From contig NZ_JAUKFY010000030.1 in the NCBI RefSeq assembly GCF_030489605.1, positions 1 to 40,829 on the forward strand: 40,829 nucleotides of DNA, given 5' to 3'. Under the pieces are notes generated by a model, which did no database searches, was not told the origin of the DNA, and worked only from the letters and a program-made list of their open reading frames with translations. Position 1 is the stretch's first letter. Every line of letters starts with the position of its first letter. Shown piece by piece: positions 17,347 through 26,816 of this stretch. A program made the translations under genes and the position numbers. This stretch comes from Brevibacillus laterosporus (lineage in GTDB: Bacteria > Bacillota > Bacilli > Brevibacillales > Brevibacillaceae).

Positions 17347-18142
17347 ATGAAATCACGTCCAATGGATTAGTAAATCTCCCGTTTTGTTTCATCGCCATAA
17401 AGAGGTAACGCGTTTTAACCATTTGATCGACAAAAGGCTTGGCATGGCCAACAGTGTCCTTTTTATTCACCCAGTCATTTACAGATACATTGACTTTTTC
17501 AAGGTTTCCATACCAAATCTCTCGATCATCGGTATACTGAATGACCACTGTGGTTCCATAACCAGGCTTTTCTCCAACAAAAGTTACCCATCCGGTATCC
17601 AAGTTGATGACCTCTCCTTTATCCCCTAAGTCAACAACTATTTTGGCACTTTTAGAATCATATTCCTTTGCTATTTTCCACTCCTTCGGGAAGCTCCACT
17701 TACTTAGCTGATACGCGTTAGCTGGCACACTCTCCTTTTCCTTTTTGTTAAAAAGAACCGGTAACACGCTTGGCGAATGACCTGTGACTTGTTCGTACCA
17801 AACCGCCACACCCTCAAAATTGAAATCGCGAGTCATCACTTCTCTGGATAAATCTCGCCATGTATTTGGAACACCAAACGGGCTTTTCAATAGGATAAAC
17901 GCAACCCCAATAACCGCTAGGGAAAGATAGATTTGCCTTTTAAGCTGGAACCCCGCCGGTTTGCTCGGGGGAGTCTCGTTGGTGAAAACAGTGTTTTTTG
18001 CATATTGATCAGGAATAAGCACTCTTTCCATCGGATCATGCAGTTCATCAATGTGTGGCGGCATACTGTCGCGCGATTGTAAGAGAAGCTGTTCTTTTCT
18101 TTCCTGTCTTCTCTCCTTTACCCGTTCTCTTTCATGAAACAT
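17339..18142 (-). CDS. spoIVFA: Stage IV sporulation protein FA
   Basis: This 267-residue protein has a basic cytosolic N-terminus, one membrane segment (about 70-87) and a LytM/M23-like extracytoplasmic domain ending in FTNPLDVISFE, nearly identical to the end of B. subtilis SpoIVFA. SpoIVFA tethers SpoIVFB with BofA and keeps it inactive until a forespore signal arrives. The catalytic metal ligands of M23 peptidases are not evident. Start is the ATG at 18142 because AAGGGGTG lies 6 nt upstream; an ATG at 18151 is too close to it. Confidence 0.93.
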   Translation of the reverse strand: MFHERERVKERRQERKEQLLLQSRDSMPPHIDELHDPMERVLIPDQYAKNTVFTNETPPSKPAGFQLKRQIYLSLAVIGVAFILLKSPFGVPNTWRDLSREVMTRDFNFEGVAVWYEQVTGHSPSVLPVLFNKKEKESVPANAYQLSKWSFPKEWKIAKEYDSKSAKIVVDLGDKGEVINLDTGWVTFVGEKPGYGTTVVIQYTDDREIWYGNLEKVNVSVNDWVNKKDTVGHAKPFVDQMVKTRYLFMAMKQNGRFTNPLDVISFE

Positions 18143-18177
18143 GCATCCCACCCCTTCTCAGGCCAAGCTTTACTTGG

Positions 18178-18207
18178 AGTATATGACTTGTCTAGGTGGG
18201 ATATGAC
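18178..18207 (-). promoter_or_regulatory. Sigma-E promoter of spoIVFA-spoIVFB
   Basis: On the minus strand GTCATATC (18200-18207) and CATATACT (18178-18185) are 14 bp apart. They fit the sigma-E consensus (ATATT-like -35, CATACA-T-like -10) in sequence and spacing. The spoIVF operon is sigma-E controlled in B. subtilis. Confidence 0.75.
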
Positions 18208-18243
18208 ACTGTAAAACAGAGCTGTCATCACTGGCATAAATGC

Positions 18244-18272
18244 AAAAAAACAGCCCCTCAAAAGAGAGACTG
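18244..18272 (-). terminator. Terminator after csp
   Basis: On the minus strand CAGTCTCTC and GAGGGGCTG form a 9-bp stem (with G-U pairs) around TTTT, followed by seven T. It starts 24 bp beyond the csp stop codon. Confidence 0.88.
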
Positions 18273-18295
18273 CTTCTTTTTATACGTATTTGATC

Positions 18296-18496
18296 TTACA
18301 GACGAGTAACGTTAGCAGCTTGTGGTCCACGGCTACCTTGAACGATTTCAAACTCAACTTTTTGACCTTCTTCTAGAGTTTTGAAACCTTCAGATTGGAT
18401 AGCGCTGTAGTGTACGAATACATCTTCTCCGCCTTCAACTTGAATGAAACCAAAACCTTTTTCTGCGTTAAACCATTTTACAGTACCTTGTTGCAT
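18296..18496 (-). CDS. Cold-shock protein, CspA/CspB family
   Basis: This 66-residue single-stranded nucleic-acid chaperone is a one-domain OB fold. Both RNA-binding motifs are intact: KGFGFI (RNP1) and VFVHY (RNP2). The ribosome site AGGAGG is strong. The gene is monocistronic, with its own promoter about 190 bp upstream and a terminator behind it. Paralogue naming (cspB, C, D) cannot be decided from one copy. Confidence 0.97.
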   Translation of the reverse strand: MQQGTVKWFNAEKGFGFIQVEGGEDVFVHYSAIQSEGFKTLEEGQKVEFEIVQGSRGPQAANVTRL

Positions 18497-18683
18497 GGAA
18501 AAAACCTCCTAGAAATGTTCGCCTTTTCAGACGATTAAAATATCTGTTAACCATCACTTAAAGCTTGTTTCAAGGAAAAAAGCCGTGCCCAACAGAGACT
18601 TGATCACATGGTGACGCTATCTCTGAAAAGCACGGCATATCATCCAATCCATCAAATCACTAGGTAAGTAAAATGGTTAACTT
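18497..18683 (-). promoter_or_regulatory. Long structured 5' leader of csp
   Basis: The inferred transcript starts near 18683, giving about 186 nt of leader. It opens with an inverted repeat (18663-18669 with 18680-18686), then contains a nested hairpin followed by six T (18576-18636), and ends with about 70 nt before the ribosome site. Long leaders are typical of cold-shock mRNAs; regulation by this one is inferred. Confidence 0.65.
18576..18636 (-). terminator. Nested hairpin with T run: rodA terminator and/or csp attenuator
   Basis: On the minus strand three nested arms pair: GCCGTGC with GCACGGC (18630-18636 and 18582-18588), CAGAGA with TCTCTG inside, and TCAC with GTGA innermost. Six T follow. 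Position would suit termination of rodA read-through. It also lies inside the csp leader, since the csp promoter is upstream of it. Confidence 0.75.
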
Positions 18684-18689
18684 ACCTTG

Positions 18690-18718
18690 AATATATCACA
18701 CATTTATTGGTTTGTCAC
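18690..18718 (-). promoter_or_regulatory. Sigma-A promoter of csp
   Basis: On the minus strand GTGACA (18713-18718) and TATATT (18690-18695) are separated by 17 bp, just downstream of the rodA stop codon. Confidence 0.75.
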
Positions 18719-18728
18719 GATTTTTAAC

Positions 18729-19862
18729 TTAATCGAAACTAAGTTTCTGCTTCCTCATCCCAATATTCAACACTACACCTATTGTTAAGAAATTGGTCAA
18801 AAGGGAACTTCCACCATAACTAATAAATGGCAAAGGCAAACCAGTAATTGGCATTAACTGAATGGTCATTCCAATATTTTCAAAGATTTGAAACGTAAGC
18901 ATTCCAACTACACCTGATACTACATAGGCACCGAATGGATCATTACACTCCATAGCAATCCGAATCATTCGATACACTAACACGAAAAACAGGATCATCA
19001 TAATTCCTGCTCCAATAAACCCTAAACGCTCTGCAATGACCGTAAAAATGAAATCACTCTCACCAACCGGAACCCATAACAAGCTAGCCTGCGTAGCTGT
19101 GTGTAAGCCTTTACCTGTTAACTGCCCCGATCCAATTGCAATAAGCGATTGTAACAGTTGAAATCCCTGTCCTACTGGATCAAGATAAGGATCTATCCAG
19201 GATTCAATTCGAGCCCATTGATAAGGTTTTATTAATTTAAAAAAGATATCATCTTTATGGTACATATAAATATAGGAAACTAGCCCTACTCCGACAGCAG
19301 CAATCCCGCTAAACGTAATCATATGACGTACGCGAATGCCACCGACAATCAACATGGTTGCTAATATGGAACAAAAGACTAAAGCTGTCCCCAAGTCTGG
19401 TTGTTTAAAAATCATAAGAAGCGGTACCCCAACGATCAGAAATACAGGCCACCATTCATAAAGATAATAAGGCTTACCTAATTTTTCTTCACGTTTGGAC
19501 ATATAGTGTGCAGCAGCTATTATCGTAAAAATTTTCATAGGTTCGGATGGTTGAAACAAAACGACACCTAGATTATACCAACTAGTAGCATTGTTAATCG
19601 CCTTTGTAAAAAATACGCCGAAAAGCAAAACTAATCCTATAGCGTAAACTACATATGATAGCTGACGGAACACCCGATAATCAACAATCAGTGTACAAAA
19701 CAATACGCCAAAACCAATAGCATACCACATAAGCTGTCGGTTCGCCGTCGCCACTCCTGGGGCAGATCCGCTTATACCGAGATAACTAAACAAGCCAAGA
19801 CCTAGAAGGATCAACAGAATCAACCAATCCAACTGCTTTATATATCGCTTTTCAAAATCCAT
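18729..19862 (-). CDS. rodA: RodA-type SEDS peptidoglycan glycosyltransferase
   Basis: This 377-residue protein has about ten hydrophobic segments and the SEDS signatures, including NATSWYNLGVVLFQPSEPMK, LKQPDLGTAL-like FKQPDLGTAL, and the C-terminal GLPLPFISYGGSS. SEDS proteins polymerise lipid II into glycan strands with a partner class B PBP. The neighbouring mreBCD and pbp genes favour a RodA (elongation) role over FtsW or SpoVE. It stands alone after the minD terminator and before the csp promoter. Confidence 0.92.
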   Translation of the reverse strand: MDFEKRYIKQLDWLILLILLGLGLFSYLGISGSAPGVATANRQLMWYAIGFGVLFCTLIVDYRVFRQLSYVVYAIGLVLLFGVFFTKAINNATSWYNLGVVLFQPSEPMKIFTIIAAAHYMSKREEKLGKPYYLYEWWPVFLIVGVPLLMIFKQPDLGTALVFCSILATMLIVGGIRVRHMITFSGIAAVGVGLVSYIYMYHKDDIFFKLIKPYQWARIESWIDPYLDPVGQGFQLLQSLIAIGSGQLTGKGLHTATQASLLWVPVGESDFIFTVIAERLGFIGAGIMMILFFVLVYRMIRIAMECNDPFGAYVVSGVVGMLTFQIFENIGMTIQLMPITGLPLPFISYGGSSLLTNFLTIGVVLNIGMRKQKLSFD

Positions 19863-20007
19863 CTTTTTCCCCCGTGCATGTTAAGGTCTAGTATCTGTAA
19901 GTCTTATATTATTCGGAAATGCAAAGAAAAACTTGAAAACCAAACCTTTGGCACTAAGAACCTTCGTTGCACTTTGTAAGACAAAAATTCTATAAGTTCG
20001 GATCAGT

Positions 20008-20035
20008 AAAAAAGAAACAGGAGTATACCCCTGTT
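20008..20035 (-). terminator. Terminator after minD
   Basis: On the minus strand AACAGGGG, TATA and CTCCTGTT form an 8-bp stem followed by TTCTTTTTT. It lies 25 bp past the minD stop codon and ends the maf-radC-mre-pbp-min run. Confidence 0.9.
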
Positions 20036-20059
20036 CTCTTGTTTCTCGACTAGCATTCC

Positions 20060-20854
20060 TTATTTTAAGCCAAAAAACTTACGGAACTTATGAAAAACTC
20101 CTGGTTTATCCTGAAGCGGCAGTAAAGGCACTGATTCCCCTAACAAACGTCTTGCTACATTTCGATATGCTAAGGACGCACGAGATTCATGATTCATCAC
20201 TGCCGGCTCGCCTGCATTTGCTGATTTGATGATATATTCATCATCAGGAATCACACCCAGTAAATCAATGGCAAGTAAATCCAGAATATCCTCTACATCT
20301 AACATGTCACCATTTTTGACCATGTGGGACCGCACTCGATTAATCACTAATTTAGGCATTCCTACATTTTCACGTTCAAGCAGGCCAATGATACGATCTG
20401 CGTCACGCACTGCCGCCTTTTCCGGAGTTGTCACAACAATAGCCTGATCAGCCCCTGCTACAGCATTGCGGAATCCTTGTTCAATACCTGCTGGACAATC
20501 AATAATGACGTAGTCAAAATCACGCTTCAATTGGGTGACGATATCTTCCATTTGATCTGTTGTAAGCGCTGATTTATCCTTGGTCTGCGCTGCTGGTAAT
20601 AATGACAACGTCTCAAAACGCTTATCTTTAATTAATGCCTGTTGCAAACGGCAACTGCCTTCTGCTACGTCAATCAGGTCATAAATAATCCGATTTTCTA
20701 GTCCCATGACCACATCCAGATTGCGTAAGCCGATATCTGTATCTACCATACACACCTTCTGGCCATTGAGAGCCAATGCGGTTCCTATATTAGCAGATGA
20801 GGTTGTTTTCCCCACTCCGCCTTTCCCTGAAGTAACAACTATTGCAATACCCAC
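20060..20854 (-). CDS. minD: Septum-site determining ATPase MinD
   Basis: This 264-residue ParA/MinD-family ATPase recruits MinC to the membrane to block division away from mid-cell. The deviant Walker A is GKGGVGKTT (10-18), followed by MVDTDIGLRNLD and DYVIIDCPAG. The C-terminus (HKFRKFFGLK) is the amphipathic membrane-targeting helix. Start is GTG at 20854, with GGGAG upstream, 29 bp after minC. Confidence 0.97.
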   Translation of the reverse strand: MGIAIVVTSGKGGVGKTTSSANIGTALALNGQKVCMVDTDIGLRNLDVVMGLENRIIYDLIDVAEGSCRLQQALIKDKRFETLSLLPAAQTKDKSALTTDQMEDIVTQLKRDFDYVIIDCPAGIEQGFRNAVAGADQAIVVTTPEKAAVRDADRIIGLLERENVGMPKLVINRVRSHMVKNGDMLDVEDILDLLAIDLLGVIPDDEYIIKSANAGEPAVMNHESRASLAYRNVARRLLGESVPLLPLQDKPGVFHKFRKFFGLK

Positions 20855-20883
20855 GTATGCTCCCTCTCCTTCATTCCGTACCG

Positions 20884-21555
20884 TTATGCTTTCTTCTTAC
20901 CCAAATCTGAGCGTAAGCGATGCAAAAAGTTCATTTTAGCGACTACCATCCGATCCTCTTCCAAGTAAGCAAACTCAGTAGTACCGCTATAGTCCGACCA
21001 TTCATCTCCCGGACGGCTGATTACTTCCGCAATTCTCAGTTGGGTTGGATGTAAGCAAGCGGAGGCGATTACAGCATCTTTGTCGCCATTCGTTCCCGCT
21101 TGCGCTACACCACGAAGATTACCTAACACGAAGATACTCCCCGTACTTCTTATCGTACCACCAGGATTAACATCACCCAGCAGCAAAATATCTCCGTCGT
21201 ATTCTAATACCTGACCGGAACGAACCGTGTTTGTTTGTACAATCAATCCGGGAGCTTTGGCTTCTTTATATGCTTCTTCTTTAAGAATCACATCCGAGTC
21301 GATCATATGAATAACCAGATTACCCTTCATGCGAATAATCTGCGTTAACTCTTCCTGTTGCTCTGGAGTGCAGTAACGTTTCCCAAGTTTTAATGTAATC
21401 CTGATGAGAGGACCACTAAAAAATTGTGGATGGCTGTGCTCAATTTTGTCACGCAAATCATCTAAAAGCTCCGAAAATGAACAGGTATCGTCCATAAAAA
21501 AGACAAGTCCATCTTTGGTTCCTTTAATGATTACTTTACTTTTGGCCGTATTCAT
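20884..21555 (-). CDS. minC: Septum-site determining protein MinC
   Basis: This 223-residue FtsZ-assembly inhibitor has an N-terminal FtsZ-binding domain (about 1-105) and a C-terminal beta-helix (about 115-210) with the family motif GDVNPGG and LGNLRGVAQAG. The ribosome site is GAGGTGA. It precedes minD as in B. subtilis; no minE is present, as usual for spore formers that use DivIVA-type positioning. Confidence 0.96.
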   Translation of the reverse strand: MNTAKSKVIIKGTKDGLVFFMDDTCSFSELLDDLRDKIEHSHPQFFSGPLIRITLKLGKRYCTPEQQEELTQIIRMKGNLVIHMIDSDVILKEEAYKEAKAPGLIVQTNTVRSGQVLEYDGDILLLGDVNPGGTIRSTGSIFVLGNLRGVAQAGTNGDKDAVIASACLHPTQLRIAEVISRPGDEWSDYSGTTEFAYLEEDRMVVAKMNFLHRLRSDLGKKKA

Positions 21556-21648
21556 GGAGATGTTTCACCTCGACCGTTACCATTCGCCATTTATACAACA
21601 AACTCCTGCCTCGCTATTAAAAAACTCAGCGAATTAATCTTAGAAAGC

Positions 21649-24051
21649 CTACTTTGTCGGCGTTACCGTGCTGTTAAGTGGATACAAGGCATGATAAGCC
21701 TCCAGCAATTCACGCGCGATTCTATCTGAACCATGTCCTCCAGAGTGAGGAACCACTACTACAAAGGAAATTTTAGGATTTTCATAAGGCGCATACCCAA
21801 GGATCAAAGAGTTATCAGAAGATGTTCCGCCTGTTTGAGCGGTACCTGTTTTAGCAGCTACACTAAACGGCAAGCCTGCCATCGCTGTCGCAGCAGTACC
21901 ACCAGGCTGAGTAACACGGCGCATCCCCTCTTGAACTACCTTGAGGTAGCTTGGATTGATATTAATTTTATTTAATACTTGCGGTTCTATTGTTGTAATG
22001 ACATCACCTGGCTTCTTAGGATCAATAGAGCCTTTTCGAATTTCTTTAACCATATGCGGTCGAATTCGATATCCGCCATTTGCGATTGTAGAAACGTATT
22101 GAGCCAATTGGATAGGAGTAAAGCTATCATACTGCCCAATAAGAGCATCGGCAATACGTCCCATTTCAAATGTTGGAGCTGGCCAGCCAGCCTTTTCACT
22201 TGGTAAATCAATACCAGTCTTAACTCCTAAACCAAATTGCTGATTGTAAAAATTAATGATCTTAAAGGATTCACGATAACTATTTCCTTTTGCTATCTCG
22301 CGCTCCTTTAATCTCCATCCCATTGTGTACATGTATGTGTTATTAGATACAGCTATTGCTCGTCTCGCATCAACTTGACCATGTCCACCTAATTTCCAGT
22401 TTCGTTTCTTTACATCCCCAAATTGGAAATAACCAGGGTCAAAAATTGACTCATAGGGTGTGGTTAACTTTTCTTGTAAAGCCATCATGACCGAAATAGG
22501 TTTCACTGTAGAAGCCGGCGGATAAACACCCCTAGTGACATTATTAAGCTGTGCTGGAGCAACTACCTTCTCATAATTCTCATTGAATAGCTTTCGATTA
22601 TAGTGGAGGTTTAAATCGTAATCAGGGTAGTTAGCCATAGCCAAAACCTCACCTGTATTAGGATTCATCACGACCGCAGAGGCAGAATTTACTTTTCCTT
22701 TAGCAGAGCGTCTCATCTCATTGACATTTCGTTTAAGAATTTCCTCCAATTTACTTTGGAAGCGATAGTCCAAGGAAAGAACTAGATCATTACCAGGTAT
22801 TGCTCCGCGAGTTCTTCCTTTCACTACTGTCTCTGCATCCTTGTTTACCTGCACGTCCATAATGCCATCTTTTCCACGTAAATCTTTCTCGTAATATCTT
22901 TCTAATCCCTCGACTCCAATACGATCTGTCTTGGAATATCCCATAGCAAGATACTCATTGACCTGACTTGCATTAATTGGACTGATGTAGCCAAGAATAT
23001 GCGTGGCAAAAGCGCCATCCTCATCTTGTCTAATTTGCCGAACAGGCTCAACAATTACATTAATTCCAGGTAATTCACTTAAATTTTCATTGATTTTGGC
23101 TACTTCAATTTCAGTAGCGTTTTCCTTAATTCGACGAGGAATGAATTTTGGCATACTATAATCTCGCATGCTGTTTAAAATGCTAATACGGTGCCACTGA
23201 TACTGACGTTGCTCCGGAGTTAATGGCAATGCAACATCCAAATCAAATCTAGCAGCATACTGAAGTAATTCTGCATCTGTTTTACTGCTTAGCTCACTAG
23301 CAGAAGGCATCTTGCTTAAAAGTAACTTTACTTCCTTTTGCAAAGATTCCTTTACTTTGTCTTCAAGAGCAATTGGATACGGTACATTAGCTGTTATGAC
23401 GTATTTTAATAATTGACTGTCATAGGCTGTCTTCGTATCCACGTTCTTGCCGTCTACCTGAATCGTTGCTGGCAATTTTTTTTGTAAAGCTTCACGGTCA
23501 TTTTCATCGAAAGGGGATCTTACTGAGAGTCCCAAGGCAAAGGCTGTTTTTACTAAATCATAGTCCTTTATCCCCTTTAATTGAGCCGAATTTGGAAGAG
23601 CATTAATTTTGGGAGTTAGCTGCTGGATTACCTTTTGAGATTGCTCTGGCTTTAAAGTGACAGGTAAAGTGGTCTGCAATTCAGTCGCTTTTTTTATCAG
23701 CTCTTTATCAGTCCCAATCTTTTCATCCATCTGCAGCAAGCTCGTCAGCTTTTCAGCTACTGCTTCCTCATTAATTTCCCGTTTTTGCTCGGATGTATAA
23801 GTAACCGTAAAAACTGGCTTATTCGAAACCAAAACATTGTGGTTCACGTCTAAGATACGACCACGCGGTGCAGGTATTGGCAATTGTCTAATACTATACT
23901 TTTCCAAATCGTGTTGATACTGTTCTCCCTCTACGATTTGTACATAGGCAAGTCGTAAAATAACTGCCGCAAAAAAAATAAACACGAAAAAAAACAAAAC
24001 GTTTAATCTAGTGGCAATATGGGATTTAGGTTGTTGTTGGTTCTCTCCCAT
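21649..24051 (-). CDS. Class B penicillin-binding protein (transpeptidase)
   Basis: This 800-residue protein has a membrane anchor (about 16-38), a PBP-dimer domain and a transpeptidase domain with all three active-site motifs: S514-T-V-K517, S569-N-N571 and K734-T-G736. It crosslinks wall peptides and should pair with a SEDS polymerase. PAPRGRILD, typical of PBP2/PBPH-type proteins, begins the dimer domain. A roughly 230-residue helical stretch (about 80-310) between anchor and catalytic parts is longer than in E. coli PBP2. Position between mreD and minC points to cell elongation. The ribosome site is AAGGAGGAG. Confidence 0.93.
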   Translation of the reverse strand: MGENQQQPKSHIATRLNVLFFFVFIFFAAVILRLAYVQIVEGEQYQHDLEKYSIRQLPIPAPRGRILDVNHNVLVSNKPVFTVTYTSEQKREINEEAVAEKLTSLLQMDEKIGTDKELIKKATELQTTLPVTLKPEQSQKVIQQLTPKINALPNSAQLKGIKDYDLVKTAFALGLSVRSPFDENDREALQKKLPATIQVDGKNVDTKTAYDSQLLKYVITANVPYPIALEDKVKESLQKEVKLLLSKMPSASELSSKTDAELLQYAARFDLDVALPLTPEQRQYQWHRISILNSMRDYSMPKFIPRRIKENATEIEVAKINENLSELPGINVIVEPVRQIRQDEDGAFATHILGYISPINASQVNEYLAMGYSKTDRIGVEGLERYYEKDLRGKDGIMDVQVNKDAETVVKGRTRGAIPGNDLVLSLDYRFQSKLEEILKRNVNEMRRSAKGKVNSASAVVMNPNTGEVLAMANYPDYDLNLHYNRKLFNENYEKVVAPAQLNNVTRGVYPPASTVKPISVMMALQEKLTTPYESIFDPGYFQFGDVKKRNWKLGGHGQVDARRAIAVSNNTYMYTMGWRLKEREIAKGNSYRESFKIINFYNQQFGLGVKTGIDLPSEKAGWPAPTFEMGRIADALIGQYDSFTPIQLAQYVSTIANGGYRIRPHMVKEIRKGSIDPKKPGDVITTIEPQVLNKININPSYLKVVQEGMRRVTQPGGTAATAMAGLPFSVAAKTGTAQTGGTSSDNSLILGYAPYENPKISFVVVVPHSGGHGSDRIARELLEAYHALYPLNSTVTPTK

Positions 24052-24078
24052 TCGAGCTACTCCTCCTTCTGTCAGATC

Positions 24079-24606
24079 CTACTCATGAGAGCGCTCTTTG
24101 TTTTCTTTTACTTGCAAGCAAAGCTTTTTCATCGGCAAATAAACAAAAGCCGCAAACAACATATTTAGAAGAACTGTCGGAAAAATTTCGTGAGTAAGTG
24201 TCCAACGAACATCTACAGGATTGGTCATAAATAAACGAAACAGCGTATAAGTAAGCCACTCATGCCCGAATAAAACTAGAAGAAGCGTAGTAAACACGAC
24301 GGCAAAGCTACGGTGAAATAGCATCAAGACTAGTCCAGCAAAGTACCCTGCCACCATCATAGATAACGTGTACACGCCGATTATATGACCGAAAACAACA
24401 TCTTGTAACAGCCCAAAGACCAATCCATATAGCAATCCTTCCCTTCTTCCGATAAACAAGGAAATCAGGATAGTTCCCACCAAAGCAAAGCGGGGAATCG
24501 TCTCGTAAGACATCCCCCATGCACTCGGCACAAAAACTTGTACTACCGATCCTTCCAATATAAACAGCAATAGCAAAAAGAGGGACAATTTCGTTCGAGA
24601 TAACAT
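24079..24606 (-). CDS. mreD: Rod-shape-determining protein MreD
   Basis: This 175-residue membrane protein has about five hydrophobic segments and belongs to the elongasome with MreB and MreC. The ATG at 24606, giving MLSRTKLSLF, was chosen because AAAGGGGG lies upstream and it sits one base from the mreC stop codon. A longer in-frame start at 24714 would lie deep inside mreC. Confidence 0.92.
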   Translation of the reverse strand: MLSRTKLSLFLLLLFILEGSVVQVFVPSAWGMSYETIPRFALVGTILISLFIGRREGLLYGLVFGLLQDVVFGHIIGVYTLSMMVAGYFAGLVLMLFHRSFAVVFTTLLLVLFGHEWLTYTLFRLFMTNPVDVRWTLTHEIFPTVLLNMLFAAFVYLPMKKLCLQVKENKERSHE

Positions 24607-24607
24607 A

Positions 24608-25666
24608 CTATTTACCCCCTTTTCCCTTCGATTGCTGAGTGGTGCCTTTTTGACTGGAAGAACTCGAATCGCCAGTTGGAGTCCCCACAGACTTCCGATC
24701 AATAACCAAGACATCGGAAATTAATGTAAAATCAGCGTACGGTTTTATATAGGCTGTTTGGGTTAACCCATAGTCTCCTGGCTCTGTTTTGACCACTACA
24801 CCAATAGGTAGTTTACTAGGAATCATACCGCCTAACCCAGACGTAATTACCGCATCATTTACACTGATCTTTTGATCTAAAGGAATTTTGCGCATAATCA
24901 ATAATTTTTCAACCGAGTCGTAATCCTCTAAAATTCCACTTACATACTTCGTAGTAGTTGCTGGCTTCTGTTGGTTATTCGCCTGTGTGGTAGCTGCATT
25001 TGATTTATTGGAATTTGACGCATTTGCAGTATTGCTTGTGCCATTCGTCTGTTGACCATTACCAGTAGTTGAAGGCGGAGTTTGGATTGGCTGAGTTGCC
25101 AAAATGTATCCTGAAACATGGTTGCGGTTAGAGCTCTCTCTGCTTGTGAGCAATTCAACTGTCGCAGAAAAATTGGAAACATCCTTCACTCTCCCTATCA
25201 AACCTTTAGAGGTCATAACAGCCATGTCTTTCTTAACACCTTGTTTGCTACCGCTGCTGATAACCAACACATCGTTCCATTGACTCGAATTCCTTGCAGC
25301 TACTTCTGAATAAATGACATTGTAATCATTTAATTTTTGTTTTGTGCCAAGACTTTCTCTAAGTTGTCCATTCTCATACTTTACGGCTTTTAACTCAGCA
25401 GACATCTGCGCGTATTGATCCAAGCTTGCTTTTAGTACACGATTTTCTTCGTACACATGATAAGCATCTTGAACATTGTGAACAAACTGCGAAACAGCCT
25501 GGGCAGGGCGATAAAACAGACCCTGCACCACGCTGGTTGTATCTTTCATAAATTTTTCTGGCCATGTCAGATTCATTCTGTCCTTGGCGGTATAACCCAT
25601 CACTACTAACAGAACAACTAAGCCAATTAATACAATTATAAGTTTTCGATTACCGAAGAATGACAT
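24608..25666 (-). CDS. mreC: Rod-shape-determining protein MreC with low-complexity insert
   Basis: This 352-residue bitopic protein links MreB to the wall-synthesis enzymes. It has one membrane segment (about 8-25), a coiled coil (about 65-105) and a C-terminal double beta-barrel (about 115-330). The barrel is interrupted by an Asn/Gln/Ser/Thr-rich insert at residues 193-240, and the C-terminus is a Ser/Lys/Gly tail. The ATG at 25666 has GGGTG 8 nt upstream; a GTG two codons earlier is too close to it. Confidence 0.94.
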   Translation of the reverse strand: MSFFGNRKLIIVLIGLVVLLVVMGYTAKDRMNLTWPEKFMKDTTSVVQGLFYRPAQAVSQFVHNVQDAYHVYEENRVLKASLDQYAQMSAELKAVKYENGQLRESLGTKQKLNDYNVIYSEVAARNSSQWNDVLVISSGSKQGVKKDMAVMTSKGLIGRVKDVSNFSATVELLTSRESSNRNHVSGYILATQPIQTPPSTTGNGQQTNGTSNTANASNSNKSNAATTQANNQQKPATTTKYVSGILEDYDSVEKLLIMRKIPLDQKISVNDAVITSGLGGMIPSKLPIGVVVKTEPGDYGLTQTAYIKPYADFTLISDVLVIDRKSVGTPTGDSSSSSQKGTTQQSKGKGGK

Positions 25667-25681
25667 AGACACGTCACCCGC

Positions 25682-26722
25682 TTATCGTCTTTTTGCACGT
25701 GAAGATGTTATTCCATGTTTAGATTTAAAGAGATGCAAATTCTCAAGTGCTCGCCCTGTTCCAATAGCTACACAGTCAAGTGCATTCTCCGCCACATGAA
25801 CAGGCATACCTGTTTCACGTGTTAATAAACGGTCAATGTGACGTAGCAACGCCCCTCCTCCAGTGAGTACAATTCCACGGTCCATGATATCTGCAGCCAA
25901 CTCCGGAGGACTTTTCTCCAATGTAATTTTCACAGCTTCAACAATTGACATAATCGTTTCAGCTAATGCTTCGGCAATTTCTGTGCTTGTAACAGAGATC
26001 GTTTTTGGCAAACCTGTCACAAGATCTCGACCACGAATTTCTACCGTTTCTTGTTCATCCGGGGCGATAGCGGAACCAATCTCCATTTTCAACGTCTCAG
26101 CAGTACGCTCACCAATCATCAGATTGTAACGACGTTTAATATACTGAATGATAGCCTCATCCATTTCATCACCAGCTACACGAATGGAACGACTAGTAAC
26201 AATTCCACCCAGTGAGATGATCGCTACTTCCGTCGTACCGCCCCCAATGTCCACTACCATGCTACCTGTTGGCTCCCAAACAGGCAAATCAGCACCAATT
26301 GCAGCCGCAAAAGGCTCTTCAATTGTATATGCTTCTTTTGCTCCTGCTTGCTTCGTTGCATCCTCTACCGCACGTTTTTCAACCGCTGTAATCCCAGATG
26401 GCACACAAACCATTACACTAGGACGACGGCTAAAGAAGCCTTGATTTTTCTGAGCTTGACGAATGAAATAACGCATCATGGTTGCAGTGGTTTCAAAATC
26501 AGCAATAACTCCGTCTTTCATCGGACGAACAGCCACGATATTACCTGGTGTACGACCAATCATGTTTTTAGCTGCATTACCTACAGCCTCAATTGTATTT
26601 GTATCAGTGCGGATCGCTACAACAGAAGGCTCGCTCACCACAATTCCTTTTCCTTTAACGTATACGAGGGTATTAGCTGTTCCCAAGTCAATCCCCATAT
26701 CGCGTGTGAAACTACCAAACAT
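25682..26722 (-). CDS. mreB: Rod-shape-determining protein MreB
   Basis: This 346-residue bacterial actin forms membrane-associated filaments that direct wall elongation. Nucleotide-binding motifs are clear: [29 protein letters not shown] and [11 protein letters not shown]. Start is the ATG at 26722 ([14 protein letters not shown]) with AAGGAG 9 nt upstream; an earlier in-frame start at 26758 has no support. The order mreB-mreC-mreD is standard. Confidence 0.97.
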   Translation of the reverse strand: MFGSFTRDMGIDLGTANTLVYVKGKGIVVSEPSVVAIRTDTNTIEAVGNAAKNMIGRTPGNIVAVRPMKDGVIADFETTATMMRYFIRQAQKNQGFFSRRPSVMVCVPSGITAVEKRAVEDATKQAGAKEAYTIEEPFAAAIGADLPVWEPTGSMVVDIGGGTTEVAIISLGGIVTSRSIRVAGDEMDEAIIQYIKRRYNLMIGERTAETLKMEIGSAIAPDEQETVEIRGRDLVTGLPKTISVTSTEIAEALAETIMSIVEAVKITLEKSPPELAADIMDRGIVLTGGGALLRHIDRLLTRETGMPVHVAENALDCVAIGTGRALENLHLFKSKHGITSSRAKRR

Positions 26723-26816
26723 ATTGAAAATCTCCTTCCATTTTGTCAAAACGGTCATTTTCCTAGGATGCTTCCGCTGACAGACAGGTATTATTTGTTT
26801 TGTGAAAGGGTACGTG

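Noticed and set aside
19863-20007. Promoter of rodA
   Set aside because: A TATAAG-like box is visible near 19900, but no convincing -35 is found at the right distance, so no feature was listed, although a promoter is expected after the minD terminator.
24607-24714. Upstream extension of mreD
   Set aside because: It lies in mreC and encodes no family sequence; the ATG at 24606 has a ribosome site and joins the mreC stop codon.
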